Positions 24,201 to 32,600 of a DNA stretch of 64,000 nt are shown here, piece by piece; the stretch's first letter is position 1, and each line of letters starts with the position of its first letter. Source of the stretch: JANOBD01 sp031411495 (GTDB lineage Bacteria; Planctomycetota; Phycisphaerae; Tepidisphaerales; Tepidisphaeraceae); assembly GCA_031411495.1 (NCBI GenBank), contig JANOBD010000120.1, positions 1 through 64,000 on the forward strand, written 5' to 3'. The notes below the pieces were generated by a model. The model saw nothing but the letters and a program-made list of their open reading frames with translations, was not told the DNA's origin and made no database searches. Position numbers and translations under genes: made by a program.

Positions 24201-26365
24201 TCGTCAACATGAACTCGGGCACGATCAATCTTCTCAACAACTCGTCCATCGTGATGGGCGTCATGGGGAACAACGCCGGATCGTCCACCTTCAACCAGAA
24301 TGGCGGAACGGTTACCACCTACAGCGATGACCTTGCCGCCGCCCCCGGTGGAACCGGCGGCGTCATCGTCGGACAAGGCGGAACCGGCACGCACACCTAC
24401 AACCTCAACGGTGGCGTGCTTTCGACCGGCAGCGTGACGCGCTCCGGCGCCACTGGCGTGCTCAACCTCAACGGCGGCACGCTCAAGTCCACCCGCAACA
24501 ATGCCAACCTGATCGCCGGCTTGACTTCCGTCAACGTCCAGGCGGGCGGCGCAATCATTGACACCAACGGCAACACCGTCAGCGTCACGCAGCCCCTTCT
24601 CCACGATGCCGCAGGCCCGGCGACCGATGGCGGACTCACCAAGAACGGATCCGGCACTCTCCGCCTCGCTGGCGGAACCTCAACTTACGCTGGCAACACC
24701 GTCATCACCGGCGGCACCATCCAACTTGCTTCCGGCGCGGCTCCGACCGCGGTCGGCCAGTACTCGTTTGATGAGTTGACCCCCGGCGCTCTCGCCGGCG
24801 GCGTTACGGTCGCCAACACCGGAACCGGCACTGGCATGAACGGAACCGTGAACCACGCGAACAACACCAACGATCCGACCAACGGCGGCGCAAGTTCCGT
24901 GACCGGCAAGTTCGGCAAGGGCATCTCGTTCGACGGCTGGGGATCATCGGTCGACGTCGGAAGCAAGATCGTCGATCAGTCCGGCAGCGGAACCTGGTCC
25001 ATGTCGGCCTGGGTGAAGACCACCCTGCCCGGTGCCTCCATCGTGAGCAAGAACGACGCCAACACGACTTGGAGCGGCGGTGACTCGGTCTTTTATCTCG
25101 GCTCCAACCCGATCAGCGGCTCCGGCGGAAACCTGCCCACCGCCGTACGCAACGCCGGCGGCTTTGTGCAGGGCGATCCGGGTGCAGGCACCAACCTCAC
25201 CGATGATGCCTGGCACATGGTCACCTACGTCTTCAACGGCGGCGTGAAGCAGGTCTTCGTGGACGGCACTCCCGTCACCATGACGATGACCGGCTTTGAT
25301 AACGCCGACCCAAGCGCGTCCGTGCGAATCGGCTACAACATCAACACCCTCTCTGCCTTGGACGGCAGCTACAACTTCTTCGGGTCGATGGACGAGTTGA
25401 AGTTCTACGATGTTTCCCTCAACGGCACGCAGGTTCAGTCGCTCTTCAACACCAATACCATTACGACCGGCGGGAGCCAGCAGTACCTTCCTTCGACCAC
25501 CGCGGTGAGTATCACTGCAGCAGGCGCGTCGCTGGACCTGAACAGCAACGACCAGATCATCGGTTCGCTGACTGGCGTTGCGGGCAGCACCGTCACCCTT
25601 GGCGCCGGCACGCTCACAACCGGCGGAAACAACGCCTCGACCAGTTATGCAGGCGTCGTGTCCGGCACCGGTGGGCTGACCAAGACCGGAACCGGGAACT
25701 TCACCTTGTCCGGCGCCAACACCTACACTGGCACGACAGCCGTCACCGGCGGCACGCTCACGCTGGCACCGGCGGCCCAGACCGTGGTGTTCAGCGGACC
25801 GGTTACGGCACCCGGCGGCGCGGATGTCCGCGGCGGCAAGCTCGCACTCAGTTACACGACTGCCGGTGCAGGCGCCACACTGGCAACGAACGTTCAGTCG
25901 ATCCTCGACGCCGGCTACGATCAGACGCCGAGCAAGTTCGCGACCGGCAAGATCCGTTCGACAACGCTGGCCGCGGGTCATCTCCTGGGATGGCGCAACA
26001 ACACGACCGCATCGCAGGTCGAAGTCGCTTACACCATCGCCGGTGACGCGAACCTCGACTTCGTCGTCAACTTCGATGACCTGTTGCTCCTGGCTCAGAA
26101 CTACAGCACGACCGCGACGGGCAAGGTCTGGGCGCAGGGCGACTTCACTTACGACACCATCGTGAACTTTGATGACCTTCTCGGACTCGCGCAACACTAC
26201 AACCAAAGCGCGATCACCGGGGAACTCATCGGTGGCTCCACCGGCGACTTCGCGGCCGACTGGGCGATGGCGCTCTCGCTCGTACCCGAGCCGACGACGC
26301 TCACCACGGTATCGCTGGCGATGCTCTCGCTCGCCCGCCGCAATCGTGCGGGCCGGAAGTCGTAA
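21230..26365 (+). CDS. Giant secreted repeat protein with LamG, dockerin-like and PEP-CTERM parts
   Basis: A 1711-residue surface protein. A long signal region (residues 1-58) has a basic stretch and the hydrophobic core LAVTMLLGLAVAEFSPMA. Most of the protein consists of glycine/threonine/asparagine-rich beta-helix repeats. Passenger-associated PATR motifs of the form LTKxGxGxLTLxxxNTYTGxT recur near residues 420, 705, 825, 1135 and 1480. Residues about 1177-1407 are a LamG/concanavalin-like domain (WSMSAWVKTT, VTYVFNGGVKQVFVDG). Two dockerin-like calcium repeats follow (1604-1661; FDDLLLLAQNY and FDDLLGLAQHY). The end VPEPTTLTTVSLAML plus a basic tail is a PEP-CTERM sorting signal. There is no autotransporter beta-barrel. 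Probably an extracellular matrix or adhesion protein. Confidence 0.88.
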   Translation: MNMLHNTTYETAKRISMGNKTEVPSAHRKSIRRRLAVTMLLGLAVAEFSPMATRTVLADATWTGANSTDWNTAGNWSVAPGGQNLIVNTNTGNIATITANATFTPVDITVGGGATGNGRVDHIAGSVSTGAGNWMFVGANGGTGVYNLANTATTGGTLTGFGQGSGSLAVAGNFYIGGRYFDVGGNGTFNMNTTGTLTAGLLDIFDSNSAGSGTFNLDNGTVTSNGELWVGAWGTGTGTFNQAGGTVNSNAYFVVGRSGTGTYNVTGGTVNGATNAGFIVIGSFGGSNGTMNVSAGTVQTPRQFYVAEGGTGTLNVTGTGLVLVGDLAQGLRLGANGGTGTVNLNGGTIQAAIVTQGSGSGTFNFNGGTLKAGASSSSFFTGLARTNVRDAGAIINTNSFDVTVGQTLEHSDIGGDAALDGGLTKSGAGSLTLTASNNYTGATTVSAGRLVVDGGGAINASSGIIVNGTGARFVTTASTAVTPTVTVTSGGVGGTGTIGTVNVASNAANSVANGNGGTGTLTINTLHFNGAGRLDLTVNGTSPEINTTTLTTTGANSVSVNASSPTWLPGTYNLLSYSSLGGTGFSAFQKGTIAGLSARQSATLSNPSGFISLVIAGDNPKWTGALNSSWTTATLASPKNWALITSGTTTDYINGDVVLFDDSASSFTVNVADATVTPVSTVFNNSAHDYVLGGTGSVAGAGSLTKNGGSALTINNGNTYAGGTLLNAGRLNINNASAIGTGALTVAGGTTIDNTSGSAKTLSTNNAQTWAGDFTFDGSSALNMGTGAVTMTGDRVVTVNGSGALTVGGIGESGGSRVLNKAGAGTLVVGGTSSYTGATNVNEGTLSVAGSITTSSGMNVNGGAVTVGGTVATPQTFVNSGSLTVNSGGSYTTTTGDTFVGVNNTASILVNNGGTLTGNTILVGGYNNTGGTGVATVAAGGTLTAKNWLVVGFANGGNGTLNVNGGTVNVRKGSTFGNIEVSTWDNGTTGVVNMNSGTINLLNNSSIVMGVMGNNAGSSTFNQNGGTVTTYSDDLAAAPGGTGGVIVGQGGTGTHTYNLNGGVLSTGSVTRSGATGVLNLNGGTLKSTRNNANLIAGLTSVNVQAGGAIIDTNGNTVSVTQPLLHDAAGPATDGGLTKNGSGTLRLAGGTSTYAGNTVITGGTIQLASGAAPTAVGQYSFDELTPGALAGGVTVANTGTGTGMNGTVNHANNTNDPTNGGASSVTGKFGKGISFDGWGSSVDVGSKIVDQSGSGTWSMSAWVKTTLPGASIVSKNDANTTWSGGDSVFYLGSNPISGSGGNLPTAVRNAGGFVQGDPGAGTNLTDDAWHMVTYVFNGGVKQVFVDGTPVTMTMTGFDNADPSASVRIGYNINTLSALDGSYNFFGSMDELKFYDVSLNGTQVQSLFNTNTITTGGSQQYLPSTTAVSITAAGASLDLNSNDQIIGSLTGVAGSTVTLGAGTLTTGGNNASTSYAGVVSGTGGLTKTGTGNFTLSGANTYTGTTAVTGGTLTLAPAAQTVVFSGPVTAPGGADVRGGKLALSYTTAGAGATLATNVQSILDAGYDQTPSKFATGKIRSTTLAAGHLLGWRNNTTASQVEVAYTIAGDANLDFVVNFDDLLLLAQNYSTTATGKVWAQGDFTYDTIVNFDDLLGLAQHYNQSAITGELIGGSTGDFAADWAMALSLVPEPTTLTTVSLAMLSLARRNRAGRKS

Positions 26366-26398
26366 CGCGCAGCCGCGCGCTTTGAAGTCATGAATCGT

Positions 26399-26435
26399 GC
26401 CCGCAGGTCGAGGACCTGCGGGCTTTCTTTTTCTT
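26399..26435 (+). terminator. Rho-independent terminator after the 1711-aa gene
   Basis: A perfect eleven-base stem, GCCCGCAGGTC (26,399-26,409) with GACCTGCGGGC (26,413-26,423), three-base loop, is followed immediately by TTTCTTTTTCTTTT. It lies 34 bases after the stop codon and separates the surface-protein gene from the molybdate module. Confidence 0.92.
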
Positions 26436-26514
26436 TTGGCTTCCCCCGTCATTCAAGCGATCGGCGATTCAGAATCGAAATGAATCGATGGCTCGAATCG
26501 GTTACGCTCTGATC

Positions 26515-26730
26515 ATGGCCATCAGCGCGCGAAATCAGTTCATGGGCAAGGTCGTCTCCGTCAGGCACGGCTCGGTGATGGCAGAGGTGGTGATCGACAT
26601 CGGCGGCGGACACCAGATCGTGTCGTTGATCAGCTCCAGCTCCGCGAAGCGTCTGAAACTGAAGAAGGGCGCCGCCGCCACCGCCGTCATCAAGGCGACA
26701 GAGGTCATCATTTCCACCGGCGACGAATGA
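26515..26730 (+). CDS. Molybdopterin-binding (Mop/molbindin) protein
   Basis: A 71-residue TOBE/Mop protein from ATG 26515. The pattern SARNQFMGKVVSVRHGSVMAE followed by VVIDIGGGHQIVSLIS and a final VIKATEVII is the classic molbindin fold. It binds molybdate or tungstate as an oligomer and buffers it in the cytoplasm. It overlaps the ModE-like gene by four bases. The two together would make one full ModE (HTH plus TOBE), so here the sensor and DNA-binding halves are encoded separately. Confidence 0.88.
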   Translation: MAISARNQFMGKVVSVRHGSVMAEVVIDIGGGHQIVSLISSSSAKRLKLKKGAAATAVIKATEVIISTGDE

Positions 26731-27101
26731 AACGCCGCTCGCGATCAGGGTCGTCCACCACGCCGCGCGCCCGACTCTGGATCGAGCGCGACAATATCTC
26801 CATCCTCAGCGACGACGGGGCCGACCTGTTGGAGCAGATCGAGGCAACCGGATCGCTCTCGGAAGCCGCGCGGCGCCTCCGGTTCAGCTACCGACGGGCG
26901 TGGATGCTTCTGGACGACCTGAATGGGGGCTGGGACAACCCGCTGGTCCGTACCACGGTGGGCGGAAAACGCGGCGGCGGGGCGACGCTCACCGACTTTG
27001 GCGTCCGGGTTCTGCGTGCGTTTCGTGACCTTCAACTCCAGGTCGAGGCCGCCATCGACCTCGAACTCCCCGCGTTCCGCCGGGCGACACGCCCGGGCTG
27101 A
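26727..27101 (+). CDS. modE: ModE-type DNA-binding protein without ligand domain
   Basis: A 124-residue protein with the ModE N-terminal winged helix: LLEQIEATGSLSEAARRLRFSYRRAWMLLDDLN, then the wing region LVRTTVGGKRGGGATLTDFG. ModE represses molybdate transport genes when molybdate is bound. The C-terminal TOBE pair is missing; the molbindin overlapping upstream may supply that function, or the protein may act alone. A ModE-like operator lies six bases after its stop, in front of modA. Confidence 0.85.
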   Translation: MKRRSRSGSSTTPRARLWIERDNISILSDDGADLLEQIEATGSLSEAARRLRFSYRRAWMLLDDLNGGWDNPLVRTTVGGKRGGGATLTDFGVRVLRAFRDLQLQVEAAIDLELPAFRRATRPG

Positions 27102-27106
27102 TCCGC

Positions 27107-27134
27107 TTCGCTATATACAAATGTGCATAACGCT
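27107..27134. promoter_or_regulatory. ModE-binding-like operator upstream of modA
   Basis: TTCGCTATATA (27,107-27,117), six spacer bases, then TGCATAACGCT (27,124-27,134). This closely follows the E. coli ModE consensus (CGCTATATA, spacer, TAACG as inverted halves). It stands between modE and modA. Repression of modAB by molybdate-loaded ModE is inferred. Confidence 0.75.
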
Positions 27135-27169
27135 CCTATCCTTGGCCGGATCTTTCGAATGGAGGCGCG

Positions 27170-27946
27170 GTGAGTCGATTTCTGGCATTCGCGTTGGCTG
27201 TCGTCAGCGCGTCGTCCGCGTGGGCGGAAACCGTTTCGGTTGCCGCGGCGATCTCCTTGAAAGACGCGCTCGGCAAAATCGCCGTGCAATACCGGTCCGA
27301 CACCGGCAACGATGTCGAGTTCACCTTCGGCTCTTCCGGTCAGCTCTCGAAGCAGATTCAGGGCGGCGCGCCGGTCGACCTGTTCATCTCGGCCGCGAGC
27401 ACGCAGGTGGATGATCTGGCCAAGGCGAACGCCGTCATCGCCGAGACGCGAACGGTGGTCGCCGGCAACGCGCTGGTGGCGATCGTTCCGGGGGACGCTA
27501 CAGTCGCGCCGACGTCGACAAAGGAACTCGATCGACCCGAGTTTTCGAAGATCGCGATCGGTGAACCCAACTCCGTGCCTGCGGGCGAGTACACGGCCCA
27601 GGCGCTCAAGAACGCGAACGTCTACGAAAGCGTGAAAGAGAAGCTCGTGCTAGGCACGAACGTCCGCCAGGTTCTGGATTACGTCGAGCGCGGCGAGGTG
27701 AGCGTCGGATTCGTCTACGCGACCGATGCAAAGATCTCCGGCGAGAAAGTGCGAATCGCGTATGCGGTCGGTGAGCGCGAGCACAGTCCGATCCTCTATC
27801 CCGCCGTCGTCGTTTCCGAATCAAAGAAACGCGAAGTTGCGAAGCAGTTTTTAGCGTACCTGCTGGCCGAGAAGGCTCAAGGGGAACTTGCCTCCTTCGG
27901 CTTCACGAAGCCGCCGGCGAACGACACCGTGAAGACCGTCAAATGA
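27170..27946 (+). CDS. modA: Molybdate ABC transporter, periplasmic binding protein
   Basis: A 258-residue protein from GTG 27170 with GGAGGCGC upstream. The signal peptide is FLAFALAVVSASSAWA. The mature protein has the ModA pattern VSVAAAISLKDALGKIAVQY, then FGSSGQLSKQIQGGAPVDLF, which holds oxyanion-binding serines and backbone amides, and late RQVLDYVERGEVSVGFVYATDA. It captures molybdate or tungstate in the periplasm and delivers it to ModB. It overlaps modB by four bases. Confidence 0.92.
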   Translation: MSRFLAFALAVVSASSAWAETVSVAAAISLKDALGKIAVQYRSDTGNDVEFTFGSSGQLSKQIQGGAPVDLFISAASTQVDDLAKANAVIAETRTVVAGNALVAIVPGDATVAPTSTKELDRPEFSKIAIGEPNSVPAGEYTAQALKNANVYESVKEKLVLGTNVRQVLDYVERGEVSVGFVYATDAKISGEKVRIAYAVGEREHSPILYPAVVVSESKKREVAKQFLAYLLAEKAQGELASFGFTKPPANDTVKTVK

Positions 27947-28608
27947 GTGATGAGCTTTGGCAGACGATCTGGCTTTCCCTCCGCATCGCGGCGGGCGCGA
28001 CGGTGTTGGCGCTGGTCGTTGCCCTGCCGCTGGCGTACCTTCACGCGCGGCGTCACTACGGCGGCAAGAGCCTCGTCGAGGCGCTCCTGGTCGTGCCGAT
28101 GGTGCTCCCGCCGACGGTGGTTGGCTATCTGATCATTTCGATGCTGGGCGCGCGCGGCTGGATCGGACAGTACCTTCACCATCTGTTTTCGTACTCGATT
28201 CTGTTTCGCATCGAGGGGGCGATCCTGGCGTCGGCGATCGTCGCCCTGCCGCTTTTATATCTTCCGACGCGAGCGGCATTTTCGACGATCGATCGCGAGA
28301 TGGAGGACACGGCACGCGTGATGGGGGCGAACTGGTTACAGCTATTCTGGCACGTGAGCCTGCCGATGATCCGCCGCGGACTTGCCAGCGGCCTGATGCT
28401 GGCGTTCGCGCGCGCGCTTGGGGAGTTCGGAGCGACGGTGATGGTCTTTGGCATCCGGATTCATCACACCACCCTGCCCGTGTCCATCTACCTCGATTAC
28501 GAACAAGGCGAAATGGAGCGCGCGCTGCCGGCTGTCGCCGTCCTGTGTATTTTATCGCTGGCGATCACCGGGGCCTACAACCGCTCGACCCTTTCGAAGC
28601 AGGAGTAG
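27943..28608 (+). CDS. modB: Molybdate ABC transporter permease
   Basis: A 221-residue inner-membrane protein with about five membrane helices. The permease EAA-like loop, REMEDTARVMGANWLQLFWHVSLPMIRRG, contacts the ATPase. ALGEFGATVMVFG is the usual ModB segment. The expected ATPase gene modC does not follow: the next gene is on the opposite strand, with only 152 bp between. Transport would need a ModC encoded elsewhere or a shared ATPase. Confidence 0.92.
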   Translation: MSDELWQTIWLSLRIAAGATVLALVVALPLAYLHARRHYGGKSLVEALLVVPMVLPPTVVGYLIISMLGARGWIGQYLHHLFSYSILFRIEGAILASAIVALPLLYLPTRAAFSTIDREMEDTARVMGANWLQLFWHVSLPMIRRGLASGLMLAFARALGEFGATVMVFGIRIHHTTLPVSIYLDYEQGEMERALPAVAVLCILSLAITGAYNRSTLSKQE

Positions 28609-28760
28609 AGTCGACATTCCTGAGGGGACCGGGGATGACGCGTTCTGAGCCTTTCGACGCCTTCGCGCTCATTGATCGCTGCGGGCGCGGCTCGGCATCA
28701 TTCCTCGCGAACGATCATTGCCGACTCAGATCCATCGCGGTCTTCGCCACGCGCCATCAG

Positions 28761-29654
28761 TCACGCCGATGGCATTACGCACGCCGCGACCTCGACACGA
28801 TCGCGACCGTTGCGCTTCGCGGCATAGAGCGCCTCATCCGCCGCCTCTATGATGCCCGGCGTGCAGCCGAGTTCGGCGACTCCGAAGCTGCAGGTGATGT
28901 TGACCAGACTTCCCATCAACTTGATCGGCGTCGCGCGGGTAATTTCGGCAAGCCGTTCGGCAAGCAGCGTCGCGGCCTTCCAGCCGGTGTTGGGCGCCAG
29001 AACCACAAACTCCTCGCCGCCGTAGCGACAGACGACGTCCTCGGTCCGGCAGGTGCTGCTCAGCACTTCCGCAAATCGCCGAAGCACTTGATCTCCGGCG
29101 GCGTGGCCGTACGTGTCGTTGATCTTCTTGAAATGATCGATGTCACATATCATGCAGGCCAGAGGGTGATCGTGGCGCGTCGCCGCCGAGACTTCCGACT
29201 CGAGCCGCTGGTTGAAGTACGCGCGATTCCACGTGCCCGTCAGCCCGTCCACCATCGCGCGGCGGGAAAGCAGATCCAGCAAATACTTTGTCCGCAGCGC
29301 AGCCCTCACGCGGGCGTGAAGCACTCCCTGGGAAAACGGTTTTGGTATGAAGTCGATTGCGCCGAGATCCAAACCGCTGATGACCTCTTCCTCACTGCAA
29401 CTGCCGGTGAGAAAAATCACGGGGATGTCACGCGTGAACGAGTTAGCCTTTAGACGACGACAGACTTCCCAGCCGTCCAACACGGGCATCTCCACGTCCA
29501 GCAGGATGAGGTCGGGCTGCAAGGAAACGGCCCACTCCAGACCCTGCACCGGAGATGTGGCGGTGACCAGGTCGATCGAATCATCGGCCAATCGCTTTGC
29601 CAGAAGCTTTTGGATCATCGGACAGTCATCAATGGCCAGAATTCGCTGTTTCAA
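28761..29654 (-). CDS. Response regulator with diguanylate cyclase (GGDEF) output
   Basis: A 297-residue protein. I chose TTG 29654 because GGAGAAG lies directly upstream; another TTG at 29690 is possible. Residues 1-120 are a receiver domain (RILAIDDCPM, phosphoacceptor D53 in LILLDVEMP, K105 in FIPKPF). Residues about 130-290 are a GGDEF domain with the active motif GGEEF (212-216) and the inhibitory I-site RTED (203-206). It should make cyclic-di-GMP when phosphorylated and be inhibited by its product. Its start overlaps the end of the hybrid kinase gene, so the two are translationally coupled and almost certainly form one signalling pathway. Confidence 0.9.
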   Translation of the reverse strand: MKQRILAIDDCPMIQKLLAKRLADDSIDLVTATSPVQGLEWAVSLQPDLILLDVEMPVLDGWEVCRRLKANSFTRDIPVIFLTGSCSEEEVISGLDLGAIDFIPKPFSQGVLHARVRAALRTKYLLDLLSRRAMVDGLTGTWNRAYFNQRLESEVSAATRHDHPLACMICDIDHFKKINDTYGHAAGDQVLRRFAEVLSSTCRTEDVVCRYGGEEFVVLAPNTGWKAATLLAERLAEITRATPIKLMGSLVNITCSFGVAELGCTPGIIEAADEALYAAKRNGRDRVEVAACVMPSA

Positions 29655-32600
29655 GTTGCTTCTCCGTTGCCTGGGGACAGTAGCCGTCAACCCGCTGGAT
29701 CAGTTCCAGCAGTTCCGTGATCAACTTCGCGAGGGGGACCGCCGGACCTTTCGCAAGCGCGCTCTCCACCACCGAGGCCACGTCGGTGATCTGCGGGTAG
29801 CCGTAGCTTCCGGCGGCGCCCCTCATCTGATGAACTTTCCGACGAAGTCCTGCCGCATCGTTCGTCTCGGCAAGTTCGCGCATCTCGCGCACCGCATCCG
29901 GCAGGCGCGAGACGAACTCGGCGATGAGCTCGCCCATCTCGGGATCATCGACGTAGCGGCTCTGCAGCAGCCCGTCCCGCGGAGGCTGTGCGACATCGGC
30001 CGACGTGGAGCGGGATAGCGTGACCGGAGCTTCTCCCAGATGCCGGCTGAGCGTCGAAAAGAATCGGTGACGATCGATCGGCTTGGAGAGATAATCGTCG
30101 CATCCGGCCTCGGCACATCGCGCCGGCTCGCTGGGCATCGCGTTGGCGGTGAGCGCGATGATGGGACGCGTGAATCCGAGTGTGCGCAGTCCGCGGGTCG
30201 CGGCGTAGCCGTCGAGCCTCGGCATCTGCATATCCATCAGGACGATGTCGAACGCATCCACGCCGGCCGCTTCAACCGCGTCAAGTGCAGCCTGACCGTC
30301 TTCGACCAACGTGAGTTCAAAGCCCGCGCGGGAAAGCAGGCGCGACAACAGCGCCCGATTGTCGGGCCCGTCTTCGGCGAGCAGCAATCTCGCTCCGTTG
30401 GTGATTTTCGCAGTCCCGGTCGATCGCGCCTGATCCAGAAGCGAGGTCGCATTCAGTTGAGCGTCCAGCGAACGCGGATCTTCGACTTCCGAGTCCATCG
30501 CGGGCAGCGCGCACGTGAAGCGGAACGTGCTCCCGACGTTGAGCGCCGATTGCACCGTTACGTCGCCGCCCATCAGACGGGCCAATGTCCGACTGATCGT
30601 CAATCCCAGGCCCGTGCCGCCGAACTTTCGCGTCGTCGAGGAATCCGCCTGCGTGAACGGCTGAAACAGGCGCTGGATCTGCGCTGGCGTCATGCCGATG
30701 CCGGTATCGGTGATCTCGAAGCAGAACTCGTTCTTGCCGGTGTGCTGACAATCGACGCGAATGCCTCCCGCCTGCGTAAACTTGATCGCGTTGCCGATCA
30801 AGTTGACGAGCACCTGGCGAATGCGCAGCGAATCGCCGAGGACGCGCGCCGGCAGCGGCGTGACGCAGTGAACGGACAAGGAGAGGCCCTTTTGCTCGGC
30901 TTTCGGCCGCAGCATGAGCAGGACGTCGCGCAGCACCTCCTGCATCCGACACTGGATCGGCACCACGAGCATTTTCCCCGATTCGATCTTGGAAAGATCG
31001 AGAATGTCGTTGATCAGCTCGAGCAGGTGTTGGCCGTTGCGGCGAATGATCTCGATATGGCCGGCGCCTTCCTGATCGACGTTGCCCGACTCGAGGAGCA
31101 GGTCGGCGTAACCGAGGATCGCGGTCATCGGCGTACGAATCTCGTGGCTCATGTTGGCGAGAAAGTCCGACTTGATCCGGTTGGCCTCTTCGGCGGCTTC
31201 CTTCGCGATCGCGAGTTCGTCGGCGATTCTATTGCGATCCATCAACGACGCGTAGAGAGCTTCGTTCGCGTCGCGGAGGTTTGCCTCGTTCTCCTTGCGC
31301 TGCGTGATGTCGCTCTGGATGCCGACATACTGGACAACAATGCCCTTCTCATCATGAACCGGGCGGGCTTCGATCGAAATCCAGCGCGGCTCTCCGTCCT
31401 TGCGGTAATTGACAATCTCGACCTCGAACCCTTCGCCGCGGGCGATTGCGCCGCGCATCACGTCAATCGTTTTCGGATCGGTTTCGGGCCCCCGCAGCAT
31501 CGTCCAGGGATCGTTGCCGACGGCCTCGGCTCGCGAAAAGCCGGTGATTCGCGTGAATGAATCGTTGACCCATTCAACAACGCCCGTACTGCTCGTGATG
31601 AGCACGCCATTGAGGGTGTTGCTGGCGACGAGTGAGAGCTTGACCGCTTCTGCACGGCTCTTGCGAAGTTCTTCCTCGGCGGCTACGCGGCGCGTGAGAT
31701 CATGAAGAAGCCACACTTCCGCATCGCCGTTGTGAAAGGCGGCAAACTCGATCTGCTTGAGCTCTCCGGTTCGCGTCGTGATCGCGACCATGATGGGCTC
31801 GGGAAAGTTCGCGTTTCGCGCCGCCTCGTAAGCGGCTCGGACCTCGGCGCTGTTTGTGGGATAAACTGTCCGGAACCAATCGTCCAGGGTGCGAAGCGCC
31901 GTCGTCGGATAGCCGGTGAGCGTCTCTACCTGGCGATTGCATTCCATTTTCCCGTCGCCGTGCACGAAAATCGCGCCCGCCGGAAGGTTTTCGACCATCG
32001 AACACAGCAGCGCCGCGTCCGCACGCAGCACGCTTTCGCGACATGCCGCTTGCCGGAGCATTTCACGAGCCGCGATCGATCGATTCATGAACGATGCCGC
32101 GACGCAGAGTCCGACGGTTCCGACGACGTAGACGACCAGCAGGTAGACGCCGGCGGTGATCTGCGCGTGGCGAATCTCGGTATCCCAGCGCTCTGCGGCA
32201 AAATCGACGCCGACGATCGCCTCCACCTCGGGGCTGCCCGGCAACCGAATCGGCGCGAACGCGCTCATCCACTTGCCCCATCGATCGGTGTACGAGTGTT
32301 CGGTAAACGAGCTCTGGCCGGCAAAAGCGCGGTCGATTGCCGCATCCTGGCGGTCGAATACCTCGCCGATTGCCGTTCGCTGCTCCCGATCGCCTTCGAG
32401 GCGTCCGTCGTGGTCGTAATCGGTTTCGGAATCGACGACAAAGATCGTTCTGCCGTCCGGCAACCGACGCATCGTATAAACGTCGCTGACCTCGGGATTC
32501 GCCGCCAGCCAGCGGCGTTCGTATTCGATGAGTTTCAGGTACGTCGGATCGGTTGCGAAGGCCGGTTGGTTACCGACCGACGAATGGCCCAGCGCCTCCA

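Noticed and set aside
21500..24700. Short repeated units that could suggest a CRISPR array
   Set aside because: The repeats are degenerate, in frame and encode glycine/asparagine beta-helix turns; there are no exact repeats with regular spacers and no cas genes.
24944..26452. 502-codon minus-strand frame under the 1711-aa gene
   Set aside because: It mirrors the LamG/dockerin region, is rich in arginine, glycine and valine and has no domain; a product of GC-rich codon bias.
27957..29453. 498-codon plus-strand frame over modB and the GGDEF gene
   Set aside because: It overlaps two well-supported genes on both strands and has low-complexity composition.
30040..31560. 506-codon plus-strand frame opposite the histidine kinase
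   Set aside because: Antisense to the kinase core with all its motifs; no domain or ribosome site.
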